Origin: an uncultured Oribacterium sp.
GTDB lineage: Bacteria; Bacillota; Clostridia; Lachnospirales; Lachnospiraceae
Direction: 5' to 3'
Assembly (NCBI GenBank): GCA_938030845.1
Contig: CALHIC010000441.1
Coordinates: 1-7,102 of the forward strand
Length of the DNA stretch: 7,102 nucleotides
Part shown: positions 1 to 6,638 of the stretch, one piece after another
Numbering within the stretch: the stretch's first letter is position 1
How the letters are laid out: each line of letters begins with the position of its first letter
Program-made: the position numbers and the translations under genes
Notes under the pieces: model-generated
Database searches by the model: none
Seen by the model: only the letters and a program-made list of their open reading frames with translations
Told to the model about the DNA's origin: nothing

Positions 1-137
1 AGTCCTTCACTGCGCCGGGAGAAGCTAGCGACTGGTTTTTTTCCAGTCGTTTAACTTCGTTTTTTCAAGCTCACAAATCGTTGTCTTGAATATTAAATTT
101 CATTTTTTAATGAATCAAATGTTTTCTGACTAATTGA
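1..137. other. Non-coding left edge with two inverted repeats
   Basis: This stretch lies downstream of the minus-strand nuclease gene. I see no supportable gene in it. A perfect 7-bp inverted repeat with a seven-T loop occupies 29-49 (CGACTGG / CCAGTCG). A second, bulged hairpin occupies 64-90 (TTCAAG / CTTGAA outside, ACAA / TTGT inside, loop ATCG). Neither is followed directly by a clean T-run on either strand, so neither can be called a standard intrinsic terminator. Plus-strand frames 1 and 3 are open from the window edge to stops near 52-54 and 87-89, so the tail of a neighbouring gene cannot be excluded. Confidence 0.4.
29..49. repeat. Perfect 7-bp inverted repeat, T7 loop
   Basis: The arms CGACTGG (29-35) and CCAGTCG (43-49) pair perfectly around seven T residues on the plus strand. 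The loop rather than the 3' flank carries the homopolymer, which is unlike a normal terminator. It may be a weak terminator for a gene lying further left, or part of the far boundary of the accessory block. Confidence 0.6.
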
Positions 138-1160
138 CTATTTTAATTTTTTGTCTTGTTCTTTATCTGCATAGCTTTCTATGGTTAGATATTCCTTATT
201 CAATTCATTTAGAAGTTCTTCTTCACTTGGTAAATACAGTTTATATTTTGATGCAAATATCTGTTTTTCATCTTCCGGAAGAGTATATTTAACAATAGAA
301 TCACTCTTATCAGCACAAAGTACAATGCCTATCGGAGGATTATCTCCCTCATTCATCATTTCTCTTTCATAGTAATGAACATACATCTGCATTTGTCCTA
401 AATCTTGGTGTGTTAAATCTCCAATCTTCAAATCTATCAAGACAAAGCATTTCAGTATGTAGTTATAAAACACTAAATCTATTCTGAAATGTCTTCCGTC
501 AAAGGTAAATCTTTTCTGCCTTGCTACAAATGAAAAACCTCTCCCTAATTCTAAAAGAAATTTCTGTAAATGAGTTATTAAGGCTTGTTCCAAATCACTT
601 TCATAAAAATCTGTATTAGCTTCCAAACCTAAAAACTCCAACACATACGGATCTCTTATAATATCCTCTGGACTTTTACTTTTTTCCAATCTTGTTATTT
701 CTTTTGACACTTCTTCTTTATCTTGACTTGATAATAATCTTTCATAGAAAAAACTGTTTATTTGTCTATCAAGCTGCCTTGTACTCCAATTTGATTTTAC
801 CGTTTCTTCCAAATAAAAGTTCCTTGCCTTTTCATTTTCAACACGCATAAGACTTCGATAATGTGTCCAACTCAATTCGCTACGCAGTGCGTAGCTATTT
901 GGAAAAGTAAGATAAAATTGTCTCATATTCTTAAGATTTGCAACTGTAAAGCCTTTACCAAAGTCTTTTGTCATCTGTTTAGATAGTTCTTGCAATAAAC
1001 CTTGCCCATATTCTGCTGTATATTTACCGCCTTGTTCATCAATAATTCTTTTACCAATATTCCAATAAGCTTCAACCATAGCAAAATTTGCTGTTTTATA
1101 AACCTTATTCCTTGCACTTATCAATATATTCTTAATTTCATTATAAAAATTATTTTCCAT
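138..1160 (-). CDS. DUF1016/YhcG-family PD-(D/E)XK nuclease
   Basis: This gene codes for a predicted DNA nuclease of 340 residues. Residues 1-145 match the DUF1016 N-terminal helical domain: AYWNIGKRI at 31-39, then YGQGLLQELS at 51-60, then LSWTHYRSLMRVEN at 96-109 and WSTRQLDRQINS at 125-136. Residues 175-320 form the PD-(D/E)XK core, with RIDLVFYN (D228), IDLKIG (D243, K245) and GQMQMYV (Q256, Q258) in the expected order. I chose the start at 1160 because AGAAGG (plus 1168-1173) lies seven bases upstream; a longer in-frame extension to 1349 overlaps the preceding gene and has no family character. The stop is TAG. It follows the AbiEii-type gene by 76 bases and is the most AT-rich gene here, consistent with transfer. 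The biological target is unknown; YhcG-like proteins occur near restriction and defence genes. Family assignment is firm, the role is inferred. Confidence 0.88.
   Translation of the reverse strand: MENNFYNEIKNILISARNKVYKTANFAMVEAYWNIGKRIIDEQGGKYTAEYGQGLLQELSKQMTKDFGKGFTVANLKNMRQFYLTFPNSYALRSELSWTHYRSLMRVENEKARNFYLEETVKSNWSTRQLDRQINSFFYERLLSSQDKEEVSKEITRLEKSKSPEDIIRDPYVLEFLGLEANTDFYESDLEQALITHLQKFLLELGRGFSFVARQKRFTFDGRHFRIDLVFYNYILKCFVLIDLKIGDLTHQDLGQMQMYVHYYEREMMNEGDNPPIGIVLCADKSDSIVKYTLPEDEKQIFASKYKLYLPSEEELLNELNKEYLTIESYADKEQDKKLK
879..895. repeat. Perfect 7-bp palindrome inside the nuclease gene
   Basis: GCTACGC (879-885) and GCGTAGC (889-895) pair around a three-base loop. The element sits in the coding sequence for the segment SYALRSE just before the conserved LSW motif, where I expect variable length in this family. 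It could form a cruciform or mRNA hairpin, or be a small palindromic insertion kept in frame. Confidence 0.5.
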
Positions 1161-1167
1161 AACCATA

Positions 1168-1173
1168 CCTTCT
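1168..1173 (-). promoter_or_regulatory. Ribosome binding site deciding the nuclease start
   Basis: On the minus strand this reads AGAAGG, seven bases before the ATG at 1160. It touches the alternative ATG at 1166 almost directly, which makes that earlier codon a poor start. Confidence 0.6.
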
Positions 1174-1236
1174 ATATCCTTTTTTATTCTTAATAAGTAG
1201 CGTAAGCGAAGCCTGAGACATCTTGTTGAAGGGGAA

Positions 1237-1986
1237 TTATTTATCATCAGACCATTCCTTTTTATCATTGTTCCAAATGGAGTTGGACTTTGTATTCTCC
1301 TTGTAAAATGGCTCGAGAAATAGCAAAAGGTAGGAATATATTTCCTCAAAGCTTGGTTTTCCTTTTACAATATTCAGCTTATTATAGGCATGCTCCAAGT
1401 CATCTTTCTGATTTAAAAATTTTTGAAATTTTCCGCAAACTCGACCGGTTTTTTGGAAGGCGGAAAAAATATCATTGACTTTAATTGTTATGCAGTGGGC
1501 TAAGGCATATACATCCACCATGTCTTTTACTCGTCGAAAGATAAAGTCACCGGATAAAACGCTGATTTTATCTGCCAGAATTTCATCTCTAATAATTCCC
1601 CTTACCTTAATGTCTCCAAGATAATACGCTTTATCACCCAGGGAGGGTTTTATGTCTATGTCCATAGAAGCAATTTCGTCTTCTGTTTCCTTTTCTACAA
1701 TTCGAATACCTCCGGAACGGCGTTCCCCATATTCACGAGAGGGAATAGCGACTAAAGTAGGATGTGTTTTCTCGAGGCATTGACTGATGTCGCCAGCAAT
1801 GGCGTCCATCGTTGGAGCAGTTCCGATCCAGCTGGCATCAATATCTTTGGTCATTCTCTCTATTTCTTCGAATCCATTTTCCTTTAGCAATAGCTTTAGA
1901 ACTAAACCGCCTTTAAAAACAATGGGCAAATCAGTACTGGAAATGGAACCGATGATTTCATACATAATTTCTTCTTGCTTCGTCAT
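1237..1986 (-). CDS. AbiEii/AbiGii-type nucleotidyltransferase toxin
   Basis: This is a 249-residue protein of the AbiEii (DUF1814) nucleotidyltransferase family, the toxic half of AbiE-type abortive-infection toxin-antitoxin systems. The family motifs are in order: FKGG at 24-27, TKDIDASW at 46-53 (D48 and D50 the metal-binding pair), MDIDI at 108-112 (D109/D111), DEILADK at 134-140, and RRVKDMVDVYAL at 151-162 with K154, D155 and D158. Characterised relatives transfer nucleotides to RNA targets such as tRNA; the target here is not visible. The ATG directly follows the stop of the upstream gene (TAAATG), with a GAGGTGGG ribosome site inside that gene's end, so the two are translationally coupled. 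The charged tail after about residue 225 looks poorly ordered. Family call is confident; activity as a toxin is inferred from family and layout. Confidence 0.88.
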   Translation of the reverse strand: MTKQEEIMYEIIGSISSTDLPIVFKGGLVLKLLLKENGFEEIERMTKDIDASWIGTAPTMDAIAGDISQCLEKTHPTLVAIPSREYGERRSGGIRIVEKETEDEIASMDIDIKPSLGDKAYYLGDIKVRGIIRDEILADKISVLSGDFIFRRVKDMVDVYALAHCITIKVNDIFSAFQKTGRVCGKFQKFLNQKDDLEHAYNKLNIVKGKPSFEEIYSYLLLFLEPFYKENTKSNSIWNNDKKEWSDDK

Positions 1987-2421
1987 TTAACCCACCTCAA
2001 AATAGTTTATAGCCCAGTCCTTTAACTCTTCAAATCGTTTCCGATTTTCTGCCTTGATATTTAATCCGCTGAAGCTTTCTTCGTGGGAATAGTAATACTT
2101 GCTTAAAGCCTCTACAAGAGCAGTTTCATCGCTATGCTCAAAATCGGAAAGCATATCATTTACGGCCTGACTAGGACTGGAACAAAGAACATTTTCAAAA
2201 CGGATATACTCTATAGCTTCCAGATTTTCTACGATGTGGCATCGGATATTTTCGTCCGGGCTTTCCTCCAAGGCATAAACCTCCACCTTGCTTTCAGAAA
2301 AGTAGCCCACAAAGAGCTGCAAATATTCCAAGGCGGAGATAGAGCGTAAAATCATCGGCTGATTGCCCACTACATCTCTTAACCATGCTCTATTTGATGT
2401 ATAGTCACTACTGATTTTCAT
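1987..2421 (-). CDS. Putative antitoxin partner of the AbiEii-type toxin
   Basis: This 144-residue protein is probably the antitoxin of the downstream nucleotidyltransferase. The call rests mainly on position: it immediately precedes the toxin gene and its TAA abuts the toxin ATG, the layout of AbiEi-AbiEii pairs. The text RSISALEYLQLFVGY (about residues 27-41), VEVYAL (47-52) and NVLCSSPSQAVNDML (77-91) resembles the C-terminal half of AbiEi-like antitoxins. I see no N-terminal winged helix, so it may lack the DNA-binding module that classical AbiEi proteins use for autoregulation. I chose the ATG at 2421 because GAGGA (plus 2427-2431) lies five bases upstream; the in-frame ATG at 2433 has no such site. 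The 5' end sits 18 bases after the broken deacylase frame. Function is inferred. Confidence 0.68.
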   Translation of the reverse strand: MKISSDYTSNRAWLRDVVGNQPMILRSISALEYLQLFVGYFSESKVEVYALEESPDENIRCHIVENLEAIEYIRFENVLCSSPSQAVNDMLSDFEHSDETALVEALSKYYYSHEESFSGLNIKAENRKRFEELKDWAINYFEVG

Positions 2422-2426
2422 ATTGA

Positions 2427-2431
2427 TCCTC
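2427..2431 (-). promoter_or_regulatory. Ribosome binding site deciding the antitoxin start
   Basis: The minus strand reads GAGGA here, five bases before the ATG at 2421. It overlaps the alternative ATG at 2433, which itself is preceded only by A-rich sequence without a ribosome site. Confidence 0.6.
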
Positions 2432-2439
2432 ATTGTCGT

Positions 2440-2523
2440 TCAAAGTGTTTTGTCATTTTTTGTTTCGGAAATCTTCGCCTCGTCGAGAATTCTGCACGCA
2501 TTGGTTTTTGTTTCTTTTCCCAT
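2440..2523 (-). pseudogene. ybaK: 5' remnant of a Cys-tRNA(Pro) deacylase gene (YbaK/EbsC type)
   Basis: A short frame of 27 codons starts with ATG at 2523 and ends at TGA (2440-2442). Its first residues, MGKETKTNACRILDEAKIS, closely resemble the N-terminus of YbaK/EbsC-type aminoacyl-tRNA deacylases, which hydrolyse Cys-tRNA(Pro) and are normally around 155-160 residues. After about residue 19-20 the match stops and the frame ends in unrelated sequence, so the gene is cut off at a junction near 2440-2466. It has a strong AGGAG site (plus 2530-2534) six bases upstream and begins 13 bases after the transporter stop, showing that it was the next gene of that operon. The remainder is not seen in this window. 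The family recognition is from a short N-terminus only; a chance small peptide gene is the alternative. Confidence 0.66.
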
Positions 2524-2529
2524 ACTATT

Positions 2530-2534
2530 CTCCT
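2530..2534 (-). promoter_or_regulatory. Ribosome binding site of the broken deacylase gene
   Basis: The minus strand reads AGGAG six bases before the ATG at 2523, a few bases after the TAG stop of the CydC-like gene. A site this good on a 27-codon frame supports that the frame is the start of a real gene. Confidence 0.6.
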
Positions 2535-2536
2535 AA

Positions 2537-4258
2537 CTAGGAAACCCGTCCCTTTTCCATCTCATAAATCCGGTCCGCAAGAGACATCGTGGACCGTCTG
2601 TGAGAGACGAGAACTACTGTCTTTCCCTCTTTTTCTTTCTCTAAGGACTCCAAGATAATGCCCTCATTTAAGACATCTAGATTACTGCTAGGCTCATCGA
2701 GAAGCAGAAGCTCCGCATCGTGAAGGAAGGCTCTTGCAAGACCGATTCGTTGCTTTTCTCCATCAGAAAGAGAATCTCCAAGCTCGCCCACCTTCGTTTC
2801 ATATCCTTTGGGGAGGCTCATGATAAAGTCATGAATGCTTGCTTTCTTCGCCGCATTTTCAATCTCTTCCTGCGTAGCGGAGAGCTTTGCGACCGCAATA
2901 TTTTTCCCGATGCTGTCATGGAAGAGAATGGTATCCTGTGTCACATAGCTCGTCATTTTGCGAAGGCAGTCCGTATTGATTTCCTTCACATTTTTTCCGG
3001 AAAATAAAATCTCTCCCTTTTTCGTATCCCAGAAACGCATAAGCAGCTTTAAAAGAGTGGATTTTCCGGAGCCGCTGACACCGTGAATCCCGAGAACCTT
3101 TCCCTTCGGAATGTCAATCGAAACCTGCTTCAGAATGATTTCATCCTGATAAGAAAATGTAAGTTTTTCGACGTTTGCACCGTTAAATTCAATATTTTCT
3201 CCGTTTGATACCTCTTCTACCGCCGGCTCCTCCTCTAAAAGGGAAAGCACCCTCTCTCCGGAGGCCAAGGTCTGGTTTAAGGTATTGGAAAGAGAAGAAA
3301 GTGCTACAACCGGTCCAAAGGAGCTCATCATGGCAAGGGTGGAAAGAAGCATTTCAGAAAAGCTGACGATATGGCTCTGATAGAGAAAAAGCATGGTGAA
3401 AAATATTCCCCAGGAAAAAAGCTGAATCGCAAGATTCGTCACCGCACGCTGTGAGCCCTCAAAGGAGCTTAAGTTTCTCTGGAAAGCGGAGAGTCTTTTC
3501 GACCTTTCGTCCATTTCCATAGCTTGTTTTTCTCCCACATGGTATTGCTGGATTTCATCCAGACCGTAGAGACTGTTCAAAACAAAGTTATTCAGTTCTC
3601 CCATCTCGCTTCTAAGCGCCATTCCGGCTTCTGCACTGCGCTTTCCGTTCCAAATGGGAAGTAGCACGCCGACAGTAAGATAGGCAAAAAAAGCAATCCC
3701 CCCTGCCAGGATATGTTGCTTTCCGATAAAAATCAGCATAATCAGCGAAGTTAAAAAGGCAATCGCAATCGGGGAAACGGTATGCGCAAAAAAGACCTCT
3801 AAGAGTTCGATGTCCGAAGTAATGACGGAGATGAGATTCCCCTTTTCCTTTCCCTCCAGCTTTGCCGGGCAGAGTTTTCTTAATATGGCAAATACCTTGT
3901 GACGGATAATCGCTAAGATTCGAAAGGCAATGTAGTGGTTACAATACTGTTCGCCGTAGTGCAGGATTCCGCGTGCTACGGCAAAGAGGAGAATCACGGT
4001 AAAGAGCTTCTGCCATGAGCCTGTAGCAAAAGAGATGACGCTCCCCGGCATAAATAAACCGTCTCCGGAAAGCCCATGCAAAGCAGGAAGCTCCAAAATC
4101 CCCTTTAGGATTCCGTATCCCCCGAGAATGGTCAGGAAGATTGCACATAAAAATCCCAAAACACCTAAGATAATACCGGTCAGCATTACTCCCGTAAGAG
4201 GCTTTACAAGAACGATAAGCTTCCGCATAATGGCCAAATCCGACCTTCTTTTATTCAT
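2537..4258 (-). CDS. CydC-like ABC transporter, fused permease and ATPase
   Basis: This 573-residue half transporter has an N-terminal six-helix exporter domain (residues about 15-330; hydrophobic stretches near 21-45, 84-98, 160-178, 183-201 and 277-294) and a C-terminal ATPase. The ATPase shows Walker A GVSGSGKST (393-401), Q-loop Q441, signature LSDGE (497-501), Walker B LLLLDE (517-522, catalytic E522) and H-loop H553. The signature is degenerate: SDGE in place of SGGQ. It overlaps the upstream partner by eight bases and has a GGAGG site before its ATG at 4258, so the two form one coupled unit and probably a heterodimer in the membrane. CydDC exports cysteine and glutathione and supports cytochrome bd assembly in other bacteria. 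No cytochrome bd genes are visible here, so a different substrate is possible. Confidence 0.82.
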   Translation of the reverse strand: MNKRRSDLAIMRKLIVLVKPLTGVMLTGIILGVLGFLCAIFLTILGGYGILKGILELPALHGLSGDGLFMPGSVISFATGSWQKLFTVILLFAVARGILHYGEQYCNHYIAFRILAIIRHKVFAILRKLCPAKLEGKEKGNLISVITSDIELLEVFFAHTVSPIAIAFLTSLIMLIFIGKQHILAGGIAFFAYLTVGVLLPIWNGKRSAEAGMALRSEMGELNNFVLNSLYGLDEIQQYHVGEKQAMEMDERSKRLSAFQRNLSSFEGSQRAVTNLAIQLFSWGIFFTMLFLYQSHIVSFSEMLLSTLAMMSSFGPVVALSSLSNTLNQTLASGERVLSLLEEEPAVEEVSNGENIEFNGANVEKLTFSYQDEIILKQVSIDIPKGKVLGIHGVSGSGKSTLLKLLMRFWDTKKGEILFSGKNVKEINTDCLRKMTSYVTQDTILFHDSIGKNIAVAKLSATQEEIENAAKKASIHDFIMSLPKGYETKVGELGDSLSDGEKQRIGLARAFLHDAELLLLDEPSSNLDVLNEGIILESLEKEKEGKTVVLVSHRRSTMSLADRIYEMEKGRVS

Positions 4259-6104
4259 GCTTTTCCCCTCCTTCCTCTACCGTATCTTCCCTTTCTCCTG
4301 TTTTATCCTGCAAGTCTTCCATAATCCCGTGTTCTGCAAAACCGGTATCTTTTTGTTTTTCTGTAGAACTTTCTTTATGTGTTTCGGAAATCCTTTCCAG
4401 CTCCTTTTGTTCCTTAAACAAACGGCTGTAGCTGCCGCCCTTTTTCAGGAGCTCCTCATGCTTTCCGGCTTCCGCCACTCTACCGTTTTCCAACATGAAA
4501 ATACAATCACTCCCTACAACATTAGCCAGCCTATGGGAAATCAAGAGAATCGTTCTGCTCTTTGCAAGCTCATGAATGACCTCCATAATCCTTTCTTCAC
4601 TTTCCGCATCAATATTCGAGGTCGCTTCATCAAAAATATAGACCGGAGTATCGTGGAGAAGTGCTCTTGCAAGAGAAAGTCTCTGCTTCTGCCCTCCGGA
4701 AATATTGCTGCCGTTCGAAAGGAGCGGCATAGCAAGTCCGCCCTGTGCTTCCACGAAAGAGAGAAGATTTACCTTTCTTAAGGCCTCCTTCATTTCCTCC
4801 TCGGTTGCGGAGGGCTTTCCGAGAAGCAGATTCTCCCGGACAGTCCCCTTAAAGATCCAGCTGTCATGCCCGATCATCGTCATTTTATCGAGGATAGACC
4901 GAGACGAAAATTCCGTAAGCTCTCTTCCGTTTAACTTTACGGAGCCTTTGTAGCCCTTATTTTTCCCCATAAGAATCCCGGCTATAGTGGATTTTCCGGA
5001 TCCGGAAAGACCCACGAGGGACACAAAGGAACAGGCAGGAATTTCCAATTCGATATCACGAAGGATTTCCCGACTCTCCTCATAGGAAAAGCAAAGTTTC
5101 TCCATAGAAATCCGTATTTCTTTTTCTTCCAGTACAGCTTTCCCGTCTTCCGCTTCCGGAAGATCCAGGAAAGCAAAGATTCGGTCACTTGCCTTCATGC
5201 CGTTCATGCCGATATGAAAGAAGCTTCCGAGCAGTCGCATGGGGAGAAAGAATTCCGCCGCAAGGAGGGTGATCATTAAAACGCCGGAAAGGGAAATTGC
5301 CCCTTTGGAAAATTGACCAAGTGCCGAGATGATCCCGACCGCCGCCCCGCCGTAAGCGATAATATCCATCACCGAAGTACTGTTTAACTGCATGGAAAGC
5401 ACCTTCATCGTGATTTTCCGGAAAAGCTCCGCTTCCCTGTCCATGTCCTCCGCTGCAGCCTGATCCGCCTGATAAATCTTTAAGGTGGTCATGCCCTGCA
5501 GCTTTTCCAAAAAGCTGTCGCCCAGTCCATAATAGATTGCAAAATAGTTGCTGAGCAATTTTTTGGCTACAATCATAACAAGCATAATGACAATAGGAAT
5601 AAGAGGCACAGCAAGTAGGAGGAGCAGTGCCGTTTGAACACTGATGCGCGAGAGGATAAAGAAGAGAGTAATCGGAGCCAAAAGGGAGTAGAAGAACTGA
5701 CTTAAGTACCTTCCGAAATAGGTTTCCAGCTGTTCCACGCCTTCTCCTGCCATTTGCACGATTTCCGCGCTGTTTACGCTTTCTCGATAAGACGGCCCGA
5801 GGGCAAGCATTTTCCCATAAATCTTATTGCGAAGGATTCGTTTCACATCCGCACTGGCATGAAAGCTCGCCTTTGTATACAGGCGGTCGCAGAGAAAGCG
5901 AAAGCCCAGTCCGAGGAGAACAATCCCCATAGTCAGGGCTATTCCCTCCGTACTTAATTTCTGCTGCCAAGCATTCTCTAAGAGATGAGCAATATTGTAC
6001 ACAATCACGACCTGTGCAAGGAGCGAAATCCATTGCCATACTATCTGCTGTACGATATACTTTCCGGCCCCCTCTAAGAGCCGAATCAAACGCATTTTAA
6101 TCAT
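4251..6104 (-). CDS. CydD-like ABC transporter, fused permease and ATPase
   Basis: This 617-residue protein is the first half of a predicted heterodimeric exporter. The membrane domain spans about residues 15-310, with hydrophobic segments near 20-40, 53-70, 137-152, 156-180, 245-263 and 271-290. The ATPase follows: Walker A GLSGSGKST (365-373), canonical signature ISGGQ (468-472), Walker B VYIFDE (488-493, E493) and H-loop H524. The usual Q-loop glutamine is a histidine (IGHDSWIF, H413). After about residue 570 comes a strongly charged hydrophilic tail of nearly 50 residues that is not part of the ATPase fold. The ATG at 6104 has GGGAG five bases upstream. It lies 61 bases after the YgbA-like gene on the same strand and overlaps the CydC-like gene by eight bases. 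Exporter assignment is firm, the CydD label is by resemblance and pairing, and the substrate is unknown. Confidence 0.82.
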   Translation of the reverse strand: MIKMRLIRLLEGAGKYIVQQIVWQWISLLAQVVIVYNIAHLLENAWQQKLSTEGIALTMGIVLLGLGFRFLCDRLYTKASFHASADVKRILRNKIYGKMLALGPSYRESVNSAEIVQMAGEGVEQLETYFGRYLSQFFYSLLAPITLFFILSRISVQTALLLLLAVPLIPIVIMLVMIVAKKLLSNYFAIYYGLGDSFLEKLQGMTTLKIYQADQAAAEDMDREAELFRKITMKVLSMQLNSTSVMDIIAYGGAAVGIISALGQFSKGAISLSGVLMITLLAAEFFLPMRLLGSFFHIGMNGMKASDRIFAFLDLPEAEDGKAVLEEKEIRISMEKLCFSYEESREILRDIELEIPACSFVSLVGLSGSGKSTIAGILMGKNKGYKGSVKLNGRELTEFSSRSILDKMTMIGHDSWIFKGTVRENLLLGKPSATEEEMKEALRKVNLLSFVEAQGGLAMPLLSNGSNISGGQKQRLSLARALLHDTPVYIFDEATSNIDAESEERIMEVIHELAKSRTILLISHRLANVVGSDCIFMLENGRVAEAGKHEELLKKGGSYSRLFKEQKELERISETHKESSTEKQKDTGFAEHGIMEDLQDKTGEREDTVEEGGEKHE

Positions 6105-6165
6105 TAATTCTCCCTTTTCTTTTATCTATTTACACTTTCCTTTTCCATCATTTCAGTTTTATCCC

Positions 6166-6516
6166 CTAAGCATCCGGCTTTTTTCCCGCTTTCTTATTTT
6201 TCATTCCCTCTACCGCATGAGAAATCGATAAGAGCGGATGATGGAGCAGCATACTCGGTCCGCTTATCCGCATGACCGTCCGAATCTTCTCCCGCATTTC
6301 CGGCGAATAGCAGTGTACCGGGCAATAACTGCAGAAACTCTTTTTTTCCATAAAAGGACAACGGGCAATCCTCGATATGGCATAGTCCGAAAGCGCCTTA
6401 CATTCTCCGCAAAGTGCCCCGGAGCTACCGTGCTTCTTCTTGCAGTATAGAGAAATCATCTCCGAGATCAAACGGATTTCATCCTGTCTCTTCTTTTCAA
6501 TCTGCTCTGAATTCAT
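6166..6516 (-). CDS. YgbA_NO family protein (nitrous oxide-stimulated promoter family)
   Basis: This is a 116-residue cysteine-rich protein of the family typified by E. coli YgbA, which is under NsrR control and induced by nitric oxide. Family landmarks are LYCKKKHG (23-30), LCGECKALSDYA (35-46), RCPF (52-55), FCSYCPVHCYSPEMREKIR (61-79), VMRISGPSML (81-90) and HHPLLSISH (92-100). Seven cysteines (25, 36, 39, 53, 62, 65, 69) could bind a metal or an iron-sulfur cluster; that is inference. The biochemical role is not settled. I chose the ATG at 6516 because AGGGAG (plus 6525-6530) is eight bases upstream; a GTG at 6525 overlaps that site. It is the first visible gene of the minus-strand operon, 61 bases ahead of the CydD-like gene. 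No NO-responsive operator could be recognised upstream. Confidence 0.88.
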   Translation of the reverse strand: MNSEQIEKKRQDEIRLISEMISLYCKKKHGSSGALCGECKALSDYAISRIARCPFMEKKSFCSYCPVHCYSPEMREKIRTVMRISGPSMLLHHPLLSISHAVEGMKNKKAGKKPDA

Positions 6517-6524
6517 AAAGCGCA

Positions 6525-6530
6525 CTCCCT
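6525..6530 (-). promoter_or_regulatory. Ribosome binding site deciding the YgbA-like start
   Basis: The minus strand reads AGGGAG eight bases before the ATG at 6516. Because it overlaps the in-frame GTG at 6525, it rules that codon out as the likely start. Confidence 0.65.
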
Positions 6531-6599
6531 TTCTTTGCCAATAGAGTAAAGATTTTGTCAGTTGCTAAAGGAATAAAAAGAGAGTAATCATTAACACTT

Positions 6600-6608
6600 T
6601 GATACAAT
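6600..6608 (+). promoter_or_regulatory. Candidate extended -10 promoter for the plus-strand gene
   Basis: The plus strand reads TGATACAAT, an extended -10 (TG-N-TACAAT, five of six to TATAAT). Transcription would begin near 6615, giving a leader of about 32 bases before the ATG at 6647. No good -35 hexamer sits at 16-18 bases upstream, as is tolerated by extended -10 promoters. The call is from sequence pattern only. Confidence 0.4.
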
Positions 6609-6630
6609 GGTTTCGACTAAAAAACTATGC

Positions 6631-6638
6631 AAAGGAGA
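6631..6638 (+). promoter_or_regulatory. Ribosome binding site of the right-edge gene
   Basis: AAAGGAGA is a near-consensus Shine-Dalgarno sequence, with GGAG nine bases before the ATG at 6647. It is the main support for a real start there. Confidence 0.65.

Noticed and set aside
29..49. Intrinsic terminator
   Set aside because: The T-run is in the loop rather than after the stem, and neither strand has a proper U-tract immediately 3'.
1..60. Rest of the deacylase gene at the left edge
   Set aside because: Minus-strand frames here show no convincing deacylase motif in so short a stretch.
71..103. Ten-codon minus-strand frame starting at 103
   Set aside because: Too short, without a clear ribosome site, and lying over a hairpin.
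1161..1349. N-terminal extension of the nuclease frame to 1349
   Set aside because: The added 63 residues overlap the end of the AbiEii-type gene, look like non-coding translation and lack a ribosome site; the ATG at 1160 begins the DUF1016 domain.
2422..2433. Antitoxin start at the ATG of 2433
   Set aside because: No ribosome site precedes it; its own bases form part of the site for the ATG at 2421.
4035..4781. Plus-strand frame of 248 codons
   Set aside because: It lies antisense across the junction of the two ABC genes, has no family character and is explained as a shadow of the well-supported minus-strand genes.
6517..6525. GTG start of the YgbA-like protein
   Set aside because: The codon overlaps the AGGGAG site, leaving no spacing.
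6555..6590. Sigma-70 promoter with TTGTCA or TTGCTA as -35
   Set aside because: No acceptable -10 hexamer occurs at 16-18 bases from either; the extended -10 at 6600-6608 is a better candidate.
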